Positions 47,501 through 52,473 of a stretch of DNA of 64,000 nucleotides are shown one piece after another (the first letter of the stretch is position 1; the number at the start of each line of letters is the position of its first letter). The notes beneath the pieces were generated by a model, which was not told where the DNA came from, did not search any database, and worked only from the letters and a program-made list of their open reading frames with translations. Origin of the DNA: Liolophura sinensis (taxonomy: Eukaryota > Mollusca > Polyplacophora > Chitonida > Chitonidae); NCBI RefSeq assembly GCF_032854445.1, contig NC_088306.1, positions 17,829,764-17,893,763 of the forward strand, written 5' to 3'. The position numbers and the translations under genes were made by a program.

Positions 47501-48331
47501 TCCCCCCAACCCCTCCCAACCCCACCCCCACCCCCACCTAAAAACTCCGACCCCATCCCAACCACCAACCCCAAGTGTATCTACATAAGGTTACACAGGC
47601 TCAGCGGGGATAAGCATTCACAAGCGGCTGTACTTGTGTACAAATACTTGAGTATAAATAATGAGGGCATTCTGCTTTTTCATTTTCATTTTTTCTCTCT
47701 ACCCCCCCCCCCCACTCCCCACCTCCCCCATCTTATTCATCTTCATCCCTCGTGAAGAAGTTCCTTGTTTTCCTTAACATGTACAGATGCGATGAAACAA
47801 TAACACATAAGACTTTACACACATTCACTTTCATTTTCGTTTCTAAGGTGTACATGGAGATGTATAGTGTTAGATATACTCTCTATTAAATCATACAAAT
47901 GGCCGAACTTCACGAACACTAGTCAGTATATAGGCATAAGGCTTAAAACTTTCAAACATATTAAGACATAGTTCTGCACTGGAAATCATTAGCAACTGAT
48001 CACGTAGCTCATGGTTCAAATACCGCACCCGTCTGGTTGTCAGCAAACATTGTCTGATATCATTGCTGCGTTGCAATGTGATTTGTCACCGCCAGGGCTG
48101 TATACGGCTATATAATCAGTAAAATATTGCTGATTCCGAAAGGAACCACTGAAATTATATAGACAGCATGATTTCCAATTTAAGCTTTCCAATTTGAATA
48201 CTTGATTCTGATTAACAATAAATTGCTATAAAGTTATAGGTACTTACTTTACTTCGAATGACCACTTTTTGTCTGGTTCCATTTGCCTCGATCTCCGTGG
48301 TCGCGCCGAATTGTTCCGTTTGGCCATCCAT
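1181..48331 (-). CDS. Motor-less class VII myosin-tail-like scaffold (MyTH4-FERM-SH3-MyTH4), 18-exon model, left end open
   Basis: Eighteen minus-strand exons join with consistent phases and near-consensus splice sites, giving about 980 codons. Approximate layout: Ser/Arg-rich N-terminus 1-172; MyTH4 173-391; FERM 392-713 (F1 lobe 398-449, F2 from 450, F3 ending near 713); degenerate SH3 715-768; linker 774-820; second MyTH4 about 820-980. Order and local similarity follow the tail of myosin VII (MYO7A/7B type). In that family the tail binds microtubules, cadherin-complex adaptors and other stereocilia or filopodial cargo. No P-loop, switch motifs, IQ motifs or other motor exons were recognised in introns 1 and 2 or upstream. 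The first exon does not resemble a myosin N-terminus. The second FERM expected after residue 980 is not visible. Exons 3-18 are well supported; linking exons 1-2 to them is inference from phase, strand and order. It could instead be a short-isoform promoter of a larger myosin VII gene. Confidence 0.8.
1795..1856 (-). CDS. Exon 17, MyTH4-2 signature
   Basis: It encodes 20 residues (896-915) and two bases of Val916 (phase 0 to 2), with acceptor ctgttacag|aga and donor gt|gtaagt. [17 protein letters not shown] is the classic MyTH4 signature. Confidence 0.88.
2257..2351 (-). CDS. Exon 16, MyTH4-2
   Basis: It completes Ser864 and encodes 865-895 (phase 1 to 0), with acceptor cccattaag|ct and donor aat|gtgagt. 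ILQYMSD, then [13 protein letters not shown], parallel VLKYMGD and the following helices. The acceptor tract is poor; the nearby ccag|tac would be out of phase with exon 15. Confidence 0.78.
2838..3987. repeat. 64-bp minisatellite, about 18 copies
   Basis: The unit runs 'ttgcttcatgagacattg' - 'gagaaaattctcaaaag' - 'cacaaatagcaactgag' - 'gtaaactgaaag'. The spacing of 'gacattggag' is exactly 64. Copies are highly alike with scattered substitutions. The array lies in the intron between exons 15 and 16, so in transcript sense each unit contains 'ctttcag' and 'ttacctcag'. Confidence 0.95.
4281..4447 (-). CDS. Exon 15, MyTH4-2 start
   Basis: It completes Arg808 and encodes 809-863 plus one base of Ser864 (phase 2 to 1), with acceptor acttttgtag|a and donor act t|gtatcc. 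[11 protein letters not shown] and ACTAFTSIL (finished by exon 16) match REPLKQALLKKL and ACLAFIAVL. The donor is weak by consensus but is the only one that restores this match. Confidence 0.8.
4572..4728 (-). mobile_element. SINE-A copy, diverged
   Basis: Reverse-oriented body of the common SINE ('gttttacaccatactcaagagtatg', 'ccgggcagggcc', 'cttcccacgtacggccgga'). The tRNA-like head is missing. Confidence 0.7.
4884..5142. mobile_element. TA-flanked MITE, 259 bp
   Basis: It begins TA-cactcaaaaa and ends tttttgagcg-TA. The inverted ends match over about 30 bp (aatctgttaa... and its reverse complement). Internal 'gtctgagtgatg-tagaatgtattctg' is shared with the copies at 11134 and 50379. TA flanks and size suggest a Tc1/mariner-type non-autonomous element. 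Confidence 0.75.
5150..5328. repeat. 24-bp tandem duplication of the exon-14 3' end and splice donor
   Basis: 'cttacc' or its variants occur at 5174, 5197, 5221, 5245, 5269 and 5293, spaced 23, 24, 24, 24 and 24. In gene sense the unit is atgccaaattac-attttag|gtaag: coding end plus donor. The copies at 5269 and 5221 have damaged donors (ggcaag, ggaaag); the others keep GTAAG. Confidence 0.9.
5298..5401 (-). CDS. Exon 14, linker to MyTH4-2, 3' end inside a 24-bp repeat
   Basis: It encodes residues 774-807 and two bases of Arg808 (phase 0 to 2), with acceptor ttttgtcatcag|ggt and donor ttttag|gtaaga. [12 protein letters not shown] matches the YTLEEFS-DYFR motif before the second MyTH4 of myosin VII. 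Its last seven codons and the donor form one unit of a 24-bp tandem array that continues into the intron. Confidence 0.82.
5570..5751 (+). mobile_element. SINE-A copy, 5' truncated
   Basis: Body and tail of the common SINE: 'agctcatgctagcttcctct', 'cccgggtactgcccggtttc', 'aaatattcttgagtacagcg', 'caatcaaataaat'. It lies in the intron between exons 13 and 14. Confidence 0.8.
5872..6050 (-). CDS. Exon 13, degenerate SH3
   Basis: It completes Gly714 and encodes 715-773 (phase 1 to 0), with acceptor ttcgtacag|gt and donor atg|gtaaga. RGDLLVLDK and the ending LPKSSVHIL correspond to the KGDLI-L and FP-D-VYV-P strands of the myosin VII SH3. The ALYDY-like strand and the ligand-binding Trp are not evident. 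Confidence 0.82.
6534..6688 (-). CDS. Exon 12, FERM F3 end
   Basis: It completes Gly662 and encodes 663-713 plus one base of Gly714 (phase 2 to 1). The acceptor is tttaattttag|c and the donor ttt g|gtaagt. [13 protein letters not shown], then [19 protein letters not shown], match the last F3 strands and helix. It is separated from exon 11 by a 3.8-kb intron. Confidence 0.88.
6770..6804. repeat. Perfect hairpin, 15-bp stem
   Basis: tatcccggaatgacg, loop tttcc, then the exact complement cgtcattccgggata. It sits about 80 bases upstream of the exon-12 acceptor in gene sense. Confidence 0.85.
7605..7702 (-). mobile_element. SINE-A fragment, old
   Basis: Diverged tail and body: 'ttgattggtttttcacgccg', 'gatacgtcggcggtgagcac', 'gtgggaggaaacg'. 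Confidence 0.55.
8249..8300. repeat. AT-rich hairpin in an AAT repeat
   Basis: 'aataataatgaagt' and 'acttcattattatt' are exact complements around a 4-base loop. The stem extends to about 20 bp with one mismatch. It probably arose from an AAT microsatellite. Confidence 0.7.
10243..10586. mobile_element. Foldback element with long inverted ends
   Basis: The left end 'gaggagttttgttgctaaag'-'gtaaaaatagtcct' is complementary to the right end 'aggacttttttacctttagc'-'aata...gaaaactcctc', with a 15-base insertion in the right arm. Inner sequence ('gtacc' and 'ggtacc') extends the pairing. No clear target duplication or ORF. Likely a non-autonomous DNA element. Confidence 0.6.
10658..11067 (-). CDS. 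Exon 11, FERM F2-F3
   Basis: It encodes residues 526-661 and two bases of Gly662 (phase 0 to 2), with acceptor ttctttcag|gac and donor gg|gtaagc. It covers the helical F2 lobe ([29 protein letters not shown]) and the first strands of the PH-like F3 lobe ([16 protein letters not shown]). Reading on past the donor meets TAA in frame. Confidence 0.9.
11078..11470 (-). mobile_element. SINE-A copy interrupted by a MITE
   Basis: The tail side (11078-11135, '...caagaatatttcacatata') and body side (11392-11470, 'cgtcagcggccagcattgta') are contiguous in other SINE copies ('cacttatacgacggcggcc'). They are split here by the MITE at 11134-11391. Confidence 0.75.
11134..11391. mobile_element. TA-flanked MITE inside a SINE
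   Basis: It begins TA-cattcaagaaatgatctg and ends atgttttgagtg-TA. Its interior shares 'tctgtcgtctgagtgatgct' and mirrored 'aacagaatacattctg' with the other copies. The TA duplication matches a 'ta' in the host SINE. Confidence 0.8.
11517..11553. repeat. (CAAT)n microsatellite
   Basis: About nine tandem 'caat' units in the intron between exons 10 and 11. Confidence 0.95.
11584..11811 (-). CDS. Exon 10, FERM F1-F2
   Basis: It encodes 76 residues (450-525), phase 0/0. The acceptor is gctgttttcag|att; the donor is non-optimal (aat|gttagt). [25 protein letters not shown] and [11 protein letters not shown] match MYO7A closely. Confidence 0.92.
12176..12349 (-). CDS. Exon 9, FERM F1 lobe
   Basis: It encodes 58 residues (392-449), phase 0/0, with acceptor aacaaacag|gct and donor aag|gtgagt. 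[30 protein letters not shown] and GFSVYITLF are the ubiquitin-like F1 lobe of a myosin-type FERM. Confidence 0.92.
12778..12906 (-). CDS. Exon 8, end of MyTH4-1
   Basis: It encodes 43 residues (349-391), phase 0/0, with acceptor tatctttccag|ttt and donor cag|gtaaaa. [18 protein letters not shown] and YPPSWLEFQ correspond to the last MyTH4 helices and the MyTH4-FERM junction. Confidence 0.9.
13560..13645 (-). mobile_element. tRNA-like SINE head fragment
   Basis: On the minus strand 'gcgggttcgaatcctcc' is a perfect Pol III B box, preceded by 'taccaagtggtgtagac', which is A-box-like. No complete cloverleaf could be drawn, so a SINE remnant is favoured over a tRNA gene. Confidence 0.4.
13769..13886 (-). 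CDS. Exon 7, MyTH4-1 signature
   Basis: It encodes residues 310-348 after completing Arg309 (phase 2 to 0). The acceptor is tattttgtag|g and the donor gag aag|gtaggg. It carries the hallmark [15 protein letters not shown] and ARGW, then GCFAPTEK. These are the most conserved MyTH4 motifs and fix the reading frame of neighbouring exons. Confidence 0.92.
14527..14645 (-). CDS. Exon 6, MyTH4-1
   Basis: It encodes residues 270-308 and two bases of Arg309, phase 0 to 2, with acceptor ttgtttag|ttt and donor ctgag|gtttgt. The segment [19 protein letters not shown] aligns with the NLEKLHFIIG-GI-RP-LR core of the family. Confidence 0.85.
15026..15121 (-). CDS. Exon 5, basic linker inside MyTH4-1
   Basis: It encodes 32 residues (238-269), phase 0/0, with acceptor gatttcaacag|caa and donor atg|gtgagt. 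It is Lys-rich ([18 protein letters not shown]) and lies where myosin VII has the basic loop between the MGD helix and the next MyTH4 helices. Confidence 0.8.
15562..15648 (-). CDS. Exon 4, MyTH4-1 helix
   Basis: It encodes 29 residues (209-237), phase 0/0, with acceptor tgtatctag|gct and donor ggg|gtgaga. The peptide [18 protein letters not shown] matches the conserved A-----ILRFMGDLP helix of MyTH4 domains. The exon was found by homology in a frame too short to stand out as an open frame. Confidence 0.85.
15897..16127 (-). CDS. Exon 3, acidic linker and start of MyTH4-1
   Basis: It encodes 77 residues (132-208), phase 0/0, with acceptor tttgttttcag|ggc and donor ctg|gtaagc. An acidic Ser/Pro stretch is followed by [10 protein letters not shown], which matches the FA-FAA--FQ entry to the first MyTH4 of myosin [15 protein letters not shown] matches the PLL...L segment after it. 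Confidence 0.85.
16240..16350. repeat. Short degenerate repeat (accagagtgcccggaa)
   Basis: About six units of 15-18 bp built on 'accagagtgcccggaaag'. Confidence 0.75.
16664..16697 (+). mobile_element. SINE-A tail fragment
   Basis: 'aacggcgtaaaacacaaatc' followed by 'aaataaataaat' is the 3' end of the common SINE. Confidence 0.6.
16890..16990. repeat. GACA/GACG-rich short tandem repeat
   Basis: 'gacagacagacaactggaca', then three units of 'aactggaaagacggacggac' type. Confidence 0.85.
17410..17550 (-). mobile_element. SINE-A copy, head missing
   Basis: 'ttatttatttatttgattgg', 'tacgccgtactcaagaatat', 'ccgggcagagcccggggg', 'ggttgctggaagaccttccc', ending in a T run. Confidence 0.85.
17842..18742. 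repeat. 30-bp minisatellite, about 30 copies
   Basis: The unit is 'agcctctgtattcagttccg'-'ccttaatcct'. Units are near-identical at 18240-18610 and diverged outside. Because 30 is divisible by 3, the minus strand stays open for 174 codons (18768-18244) with a decapeptide period [10 protein letters not shown]. No convincing splice site or start context supports it as an exon. Confidence 0.92.
20095..20200 (+). repeat. Dispersed repeat, copy 1
   Basis: 'gacgtcagagttcctagaca', 'ggctcataaagccca' and 'attcaaatattt' recur in the same order at 59305-59425. Family unknown. Confidence 0.6.
21190..21415 (+). mobile_element. SINE-C copy
   Basis: tRNA-like B box 'ggtgacaggttcaaatccag', then 'gtcaggtaccatccctaaag', 'ggtatcatccaccctaaacc' and 'cgtgatataagt'. 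The same order appears inverted at 25448-25665. Confidence 0.6.
23271..23623. repeat. 38-bp minisatellite, about 9 copies
   Basis: The unit is 'ttccagctgagaacagacac'-'taaatccacgtcatatag', with few substitutions. Confidence 0.95.
24460..24600. repeat. Degenerate ~34-bp repeat
   Basis: Four diverged units on 'gttagaagtttccaggtaaa'-'tccg'. Confidence 0.6.
25448..25665 (-). mobile_element. SINE-C copy
   Basis: Reverse complement carries 'gtcacaggttcaaatccagc', 'tacctgaccaagggtggttg', 'gtaccatccaccttcaactc' and 'ccgtgatataaat', matching the copy at 21190. Confidence 0.6.
25789..25993 (+). mobile_element. SINE-A copy with head and tail, internal deletion
   Basis: Head 'ggcctccgtggcctagtggt', body 'cactaatgcgatcgctgtga', tail 'agcaccaatcaaataaatg'. 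The segment around 'taatgctggccgcc' is deleted. Confidence 0.85.
26734..27155. repeat. 22-bp minisatellite (gatacagtatatgtacacgtct), 19 copies
   Basis: Units differ by acgtct/acgcat and tatatg/aatttt, with a higher-order pattern. No stop occurs in any minus-strand frame within the array, so three overlapping frames stay open. The 22-residue peptide period equals three units. Treated as non-coding. Confidence 0.95.
27699..27730. repeat. Perfect palindrome, 15-bp arms, 2-base centre
   Basis: cagacacataaatga, tg, tcatttatgtgtctg. It is followed by a (TTTG)n run. Confidence 0.9.
28022..29390. repeat. 22-bp minisatellite (ctacaaaaatgaccaagatggc), about 60 copies
   Basis: From 28154 the unit is 'ctacaaaaatgaccaagatg'-'gc', with gacc/gatc and aagatgg/aaggtgg variants. 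The left flank (28022-28110) has related 22-bp units ('aagaagagggtcaacaaaaa'). Higher-order blocks such as 'aataatcaagaaagcc' recur. Many units contain caagatggc. It lies in intron 2, just past exon 2. Confidence 0.95.
29697..30005 (-). CDS. Exon 2, Ser/Arg-rich disordered segment with RRxS motifs
   Basis: It encodes 103 residues (29-131 of the model), phase 0 at both ends. The acceptor is ctcacttcag|gat and the donor tcg|gtgagt. Composition is Ser, Arg, Gly and Asp rich, as in disordered linkers. Three R-R-x-S sites (RRKS at 30-33, RRGS at 48-51, RRDS at 61-64) and RKSS (107-110) fit basophilic kinase consensus. The two middle sites sit in near-repeats, RRGSRPGDE and RRDSRPGVE. No domain is recognised. 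Confidence 0.6.
30170..30515. repeat. Degenerate 15-18-bp repeat (catcaccgtgaatcgt)
   Basis: About twenty diverged units around 'catcaccgtgaatcgt'. It begins about 160 bases upstream of exon 2 in gene sense. Confidence 0.8.
31107..31262 (-). mobile_element. SINE-A copy, head missing
   Basis: 'tttatttatttctttgtttg', 'gtgttttacgtcgtac', 'aggaatatttcacttacacg', 'gaccgtccgcaggttgctga'. Confidence 0.75.
33590..33880. repeat. Degenerate ~21-bp repeat (ttcctctgtgctcttcgcgg)
   Basis: About a dozen diverged units alternating 'gtgctcttcgcggt' and 'gtgctattcatggt'. Confidence 0.75.
33907..34250 (+). mobile_element. SINE-B copy, full length
   Basis: tRNA-like head 'atggctcagttggtagagcg' with 'gtagatccaggg'. 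The tail is 'gttaagtacgacgttatacc'-'ccagacgctcactcact', shared in sense or antisense with copies at 34700, 35528, 44395 and 60885. Confidence 0.7.
34700..34975 (-). mobile_element. SINE-B copy, inverted relative to 33907
   Basis: Starts with (gagt)n, then 'gcttggggtttaatgtcgta' and 'gttgcaggactgatttccac'. The right end has a 26-bp tandem duplication 'acgggtcaaccagtcgttgt'-'actata'. Confidence 0.7.
35528..35562 (+). mobile_element. SINE-B tail fragment
   Basis: 'gtacgacgttaaaccccaag'-'cactctcacact' is the 3' tail of the SINE-B family. Confidence 0.55.
36956..36979. repeat. Poly-T tract
   Basis: An uninterrupted T run of more than 20 bases. Confidence 0.9.
37725..38470. repeat. 28-bp minisatellite (gttcatgattttgtcaacaactgtagat)
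   Basis: About 20 copies with 'ccagaatgttacatgaaaaa' inserts at intervals, giving a composite higher-order repeat. Confidence 0.9.
39080..39322 (-). mobile_element. SINE-A copy, nearly complete
   Basis: Tail 'tttatttatttatttggttg', body 'aatatttcacttataaaatg', 'gagaggctcctgggtcactg', head 'gtgctaacaacctcggccat'. Confidence 0.85.
40372..41000. repeat. 63-bp minisatellite, about 10 copies
   Basis: The unit is 'cgatcggtttgtctgactga'-'ccgtgtaacatcaatatgtc'-'ataatatctttttgcatatc'-'cgt'. Its length is a multiple of 3 and each unit lacks stops, so frames of 201 (plus) and 216 (minus) codons stay open. Both are array artefacts unless transcribed evidence shows otherwise. Confidence 0.95.
42365..42525. 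repeat. ~57-bp tandem repeat, 3 copies
   Basis: 'cacaaatcaactttgacttc'-'actga...tatggaagtg'-'cagcactaccga' occurs three times. Confidence 0.9.
44339..44790. repeat. Direct duplication, about 200 bp at 247-bp spacing
   Basis: 'cggtgtattatggagtatga' starts at 44339 and again at 44586. The following ~200 bases match with few changes, including 'gcttggggttttaacgtcgt' and 'gaggagtcgataggt'. Both copies are pieces of a SINE-B in minus orientation. Confidence 0.9.
44395..44945 (-). mobile_element. SINE-B copy with internal duplication
   Basis: The tRNA-like head lies at the right: reverse complement 'gcggtggcctaatggttaga'-'gcatccgcctcg'. Body and tail match the copy at 60885 ('gcgagtccatgccgccaaag'). 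Confidence 0.7.
45470..46150. repeat. Degenerate ~120-bp repeat, about 6 copies
   Basis: 'cagcagtaactctaca', 'gaatgctagaagcctgctac' and 'agtggcactaggcac' recur in order at about 120-bp intervals, heavily diverged. Confidence 0.7.
46300..46700. repeat. 89-bp tandem repeat, about 4 copies
   Basis: 'gtaggccggataacaaggca' occurs at 46402, 46491 and 46580, exactly 89 bp apart. Half-units ('aataacatgg...acggaatcgac') alternate. Confidence 0.92.
48248..48331 (-). CDS. Exon 1, probable start exon (MDGQTEQF...)
   Basis: It encodes 28 residues, beginning MDGQTEQF and ending VVIRSK, then a strong donor (aaa|gtaagta), phase 0. The chosen ATG is 48331-48329. The in-frame codons upstream contain no other ATG before a TAG about 36 bases away. 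A CpG-rich stretch lies 0.5 kb upstream. The peptide does not resemble the SH3-like N-terminus of myosin motors. Assignment to the myosin-tail gene rests on phase, strand and being the only convincing start exon found. Confidence 0.55.
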
Positions 48332-48829
48332 ACTTAAGACATACACCCCAAGTAAACCTCTCTACCGGTGTCAAATCTGAGGTACATCCCACAGGTAAAT
48401 CCCCTCCCTGACCCCTGCCCCCTCAGACCAGGCGACAGCTAACGGAGGCGGTACTGACCCAGCCACACAGGTACAGGAGCGCAGTAGGCCTATGCTATAG
48501 ATCACTACGACTAGTCTGTCTATAAATGCCTACACACGTGTGGAGGATCGGGTTAACTAGCTTTCATCAGATTTCGTTCACACAGGTAGGCGTCCAACAA
48601 CTGTCAAAGTTGCTTATTAGATTCCAACTTCAGTTCGGACAGGTATGGTTCTACCTCTTTGAAAAATAAGCACGCGTATACCTCTTAGTACACCTTCACG
48701 TCAGGTGAAGTCAAAATTCCTGACTAAATGCGGACAGGTGTATAAGTATCCTGTGGGACTACAACAGGTATAATTGTCAGTGTCTCCACCACGGCACAGG
48801 CTGGTCAGGTAACAATTCCTTTGAACGAA

Positions 48830-48975
48830 CACAGCGCCTTTATTTCCGGGCACGCACGGCTTCGGACACACAGCTCTCCGCCCGCTCAGTCGTCACGCAG
48901 TCCCCGTCACGTTGGTTCACGCAGAGCCGTGCTTCGTCTCGCTACGCAACACCCCGGCGCCCATGTGTAACATTG
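48830..48975 (-). promoter_or_regulatory. CpG-rich promoter-like block
   Basis: A GC- and CpG-rich stretch (for example 'ccgggcacgcacggcttcgg', 'tctcgctacgcaacaccccg') in AT-rich surroundings, 0.5-0.65 kb upstream of the exon-1 ATG. No TATA or initiator could be fixed. The role is inferred from composition and position. Confidence 0.35.
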
Positions 48976-50378
48976 CATTCACAAACTGTATACTGTCCCA
49001 CACTCGCTATCTTCTTACAGGTAAGGTGTAATTACCTGGCTCATCGCCTCATCTTACATTTGCTTAGATCTGTTGTTCTTCGTGAAGTTCAGTTCAGTCT
49101 GTCAGTGGCTGACCATAGATCATCCTACAGTACGATCCCAGGTAAAAAGCAACTCCTCTATGGGCCACTTATTTACCTGTGTGGTGGCTCGCAGACACGA
49201 CACGCTGAAAATGTTGTTCAGCGAATTACTAGGGAGGGTCCCTACGGGAGGGTCGCGAATGCCGCGGGCTCGGCTCTCAAGCAAAATGCACAGAGTTTTC
49301 TCATGGGCCTATACTCTAGTTACTCATGATGTAGAGAATATATTGGTACGTTTATTCAAAGGAAAGCGGGGGGAGGGCATCAAGGGTGTGTCTGTAAATA
49401 TACATTTTTAAAAATATTTATTACAATTTTTAAAAATGTATTACAGTTACATGAGTTAATGAAAGAATATGACTGATTTGCCTAACCTAGTTAAATGATC
49501 CAAAACTTACTACAAATCTTCAATGTTTTCAACCACTAAAGGACATTTTCAAGTGGAATTTATGCATACAAATATTATAAAAATGACATTAAAAATGATC
49601 TGTTTGTGTCATGAAAGGTGCAAGCTTAATAAAACTGTGTATATTATTCCTCTCCCCTATACAGTTCTCTCAGAATGTTTCGAAATATTGACTGCAATAG
49701 CGATTGTATAGGTTGAAGAATTAGGGTGTCTATATGTGTCCCTTAAGATAGGCGAAGTGCTCCTTGGAATTCGAACTGCTTGATATGTCGTTCCACTTGA
49801 GGAATTTCTGATCCACCTGTTATACATGTCTGAAAGCTAATGACGTTTCTGTATATACCTGTACACCCGAATGAGAATTCGGCCAGGAATACTGTAGGTT
49901 CATTCATTTCACAAGTCAGCTCAATCGCTCAACAGCCTAGCCATTGTATAGGAGTGGGAAGCATAAGCTATGGAGTTTATGCAGTTTTCCCGTCCTATAT
50001 ACAGTTAATGCTCCTTTAAACCACTAAAACAATTATTGGAACGTCTCGTGTAAATATGTGACTTCAGTTTTGATTTGACTTTGAATAACCACATTTTCAC
50101 ACACCATATATTTAAAAAAATAATCGATACAAATTTAATGTCGAAAAGAAATTGCAGAAAATGATAGGATTTGCTTACAATTCGACACACTTAAGTTATT
50201 GTCTCAGAAAAGATCGTTAAGTTGTTCAGAATATATACAGAGTATTTATGTTAATGCGATGCTAGAAGAAAACGCAAAAATGTTAAAACACCCCAAAAAC
50301 ATTCTACTCTATGATATTATTAATCTTGATCGACATGTGCATTAAAGTTTTACAGAGCTGGAGTAAAACGACTTTTGG
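48976..50378. other. No gene recognised
   Basis: Two overlapping plus-strand open frames (48973-49411) start next to the CpG-rich block but show no recognisable motif or start context. The rest is AT-rich without features. Confidence 0.4.
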
Positions 50379-50621
50379 TACACTCAAAAAAATAATCTCT
50401 TAATTTTAACAGAATTTCTGCTAGAATGAATCCTGTTATTATAACACAATATTCTGTCTTAGTCAATATATTATCCTATTAATCTAATAGAATTTTTATG
50501 TTGTTATTAAGAGAATACCTGTGTTATATTTAACAGAACAATCTGCTGCAATAACAGAATACATTATAATACCATTCAAACAACAGACTTTTAAAATTAA
50601 CTGATTAATGTTTTGAGTGTA
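50379..50621. mobile_element. TA-flanked MITE, 243 bp
   Basis: TA-cactcaaaaaaataatctc at the left and aatgttttgagtg-TA at the right form inverted ends. The interior matches copies at 4884 and 11134. Confidence 0.8.
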
Positions 50622-51212
50622 AGGATATAAGAAAATTTCGACGCAGTTAGCCAATAACTTCACACAATACACAAGTCTATGAAATATCCATTTTTTTAAC
50701 AGTCTTGTATATGTCTGCATTTTTTTTGTCCCTACGTTTGAGGCGAAATTAATTTCTGATCTGACTAAAACAAACACAGGCTGTCTGATGTTTTTCTCTC
50801 TGGACTATTTCGAATCTTACCAGGTACATGACAAATCCTGTAACTTAAATCCACAGAAGCCATTATTTCGTTTTGTCGTGATTTGTAAGTGATTTACTAT
50901 ATGCTAATGTTTACTTAGATTTTCCTTCCTTTCGGTGGTGTTTACAAGCCTCCAGCTAAATTCACAAGAAATGTATAATCTCCAATCTCGATAACAGTAA
51001 CGTTATTGTATTTTAATTCGCCAATCAAACAATCAAGGCTTTTGTATTCATTTTCTGGACACTTGAATTAATTAGTGGACATAAATAATGAAATGGCTTA
51101 TATATCTTATAGTTCACATGCCAGACTGTGATTAATTCATGAATTCTTTTCTTCTATAGTAGGTATGTATATACATACAAGAGATTATTGTACAACACCT
51201 TGAAAGTCACGG

Positions 51213-51415
51213 GGGCCTCCGTGGCTCAGTCGGTGAGCGTGCCAGCGCAGCGGAGTGACCCAGCAGCTTCTCACCATGCGGTTGCTTTCAGTTCAAGACC
51301 AGCTCATGCTGGCTTTCTGCTTGGTTTCCACCCACCGTAATGCTGGCCGCCGTCGTATAAGTGAAATACTCTTGAGTACGGCGAAAAACAACAATCAAAT
51401 AAAATAAATAAATAA
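51213..51415 (+). mobile_element. SINE-A copy with head and tail
   Basis: Head 'ggcctccgtggctcagtcgg', B-box region 'cagttcaagaccagc', body 'taatgctggccgccgtcgta', tail 'caatcaaataaaataaata'. An internal deletion removes the 'gccgtacgtgggaag' segment. Confidence 0.88.
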
Positions 51416-51535
51416 ACCGAAAGTCACAAATTCATCCGGAGGTCAGTTGATGTCCCACAACACACAAGACATGCAATGCAATTTGTTATACGGTGTATAC
51501 TACACATGGCAAACAGCTGTAATTATACAGCTATT

Positions 51536-51660
51536 CACTCAAAAAATTAATCTGTTAATTATAAAAGAAAGTCTTTTGTCTGAGTGATGCTCTAACGTAT
51601 TCTATTTTTGCAACCTATTATTCTGTAAATATAACACACATAATCATGTTGTATATACTG
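51536..51660. mobile_element. MITE, 3' truncated
   Basis: 'cactcaaaaaattaatctgt' and 'tttgtctgagtgatgctcta' match the left half of the MITE family. The right inverted end is absent. Confidence 0.65.
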
Positions 51661-51924
51661 TAAAGAGAATGTATGTGTATTAAACTTTTATTAGAAACAA
51701 AGGTGGAGAAAGAGTTTTTGTGTTTTCTGATATCACTTACTGTCTCATTACCACAACCCCTAGCGACCACTGCGTTGTTCAAGATTTGTGTACAAATGTT
51801 GCTAGTGATGGCGTGATGTACAGTGAACATAAAGAGAGGGGAGTGTGCGCTGTAAGGAGTACGCACAAACTTGCATTAAGCTGTTCGTTGTTGCCTCCCC
51901 TTTTTTTGCATTCGTTAAAATAAT

Positions 51925-51988
51925 GACTTGATTGATGTTTAAAATTACTCCGCACTCAAGAATATTTTACTTATACGACATCGGTTTA
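51925..51988 (-). mobile_element. SINE-A fragment, diverged
   Basis: 'cttgattgatgtttaaaatt' and 'actcaagaatattttactta'-'tacgacatcgg'. Confidence 0.5.
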
Positions 51989-52473
51989 AGACATAGAGAT
52001 GTATGCACAGATATGTAAATTCCTATACCTTGTTGCTTGTTGCCCTTCAGGGAAATCTTAAGTAAAGAGGTTTTAACATACCGCTCTATACCTGAGGCAC
52101 AAGTAGCAGCTTTGAATATTTCAAAACCTCGGTTTTACACAGCAGCGCTTCCCCTTTACGGAAGGAAAGGCAGACTGGAATCGATGTCTTGGCTAATTGG
52201 CTTTACCCAGGTACGAAATTTATGAAGGTTTGGGCAATATCCTCGGTCCTTACACTTATTGAGAGGTAGGTAATTTTCGCCCAGGAATAAAAGATCTAGA
52301 TAGGACTCCATGTGAAGTCAGAATTATATAACACGTTCTGATTTTGTATAGCACAAGGTTTCTTCAGAAAAAAAAAAAACAGAAAAAAAGGAAATAAAAG
52401 ATATAGATAGGACATAAATGTTTATATAAAACAAGATAAAGCATCGTGTAGTTTGAAAAGTGAAGCTACGTAC

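Larger units (their letters stand above)
30006..48247. other. Intron 1 (18.2 kb), repeat-filled, no exon seen
   Basis: It carries SINE-A and SINE-B copies and the arrays listed separately. No motor-domain exon was recognised on the minus strand. A 149-codon open frame at 30506-30955 (minus) has no recognisable motif or clear splice context. Confidence 0.5.

Noticed and set aside
16128-48247. Myosin motor exons in introns 1 and 2
   Set aside because: Looked for P-loop and switch-like peptides and motor-type exons on the minus strand and saw none; short exons cannot be fully excluded by eye.
48973-49411. Two overlapping plus-strand frames beside the CpG-rich block
   Set aside because: No domain, no splice or start evidence; probably chance in higher-GC sequence.
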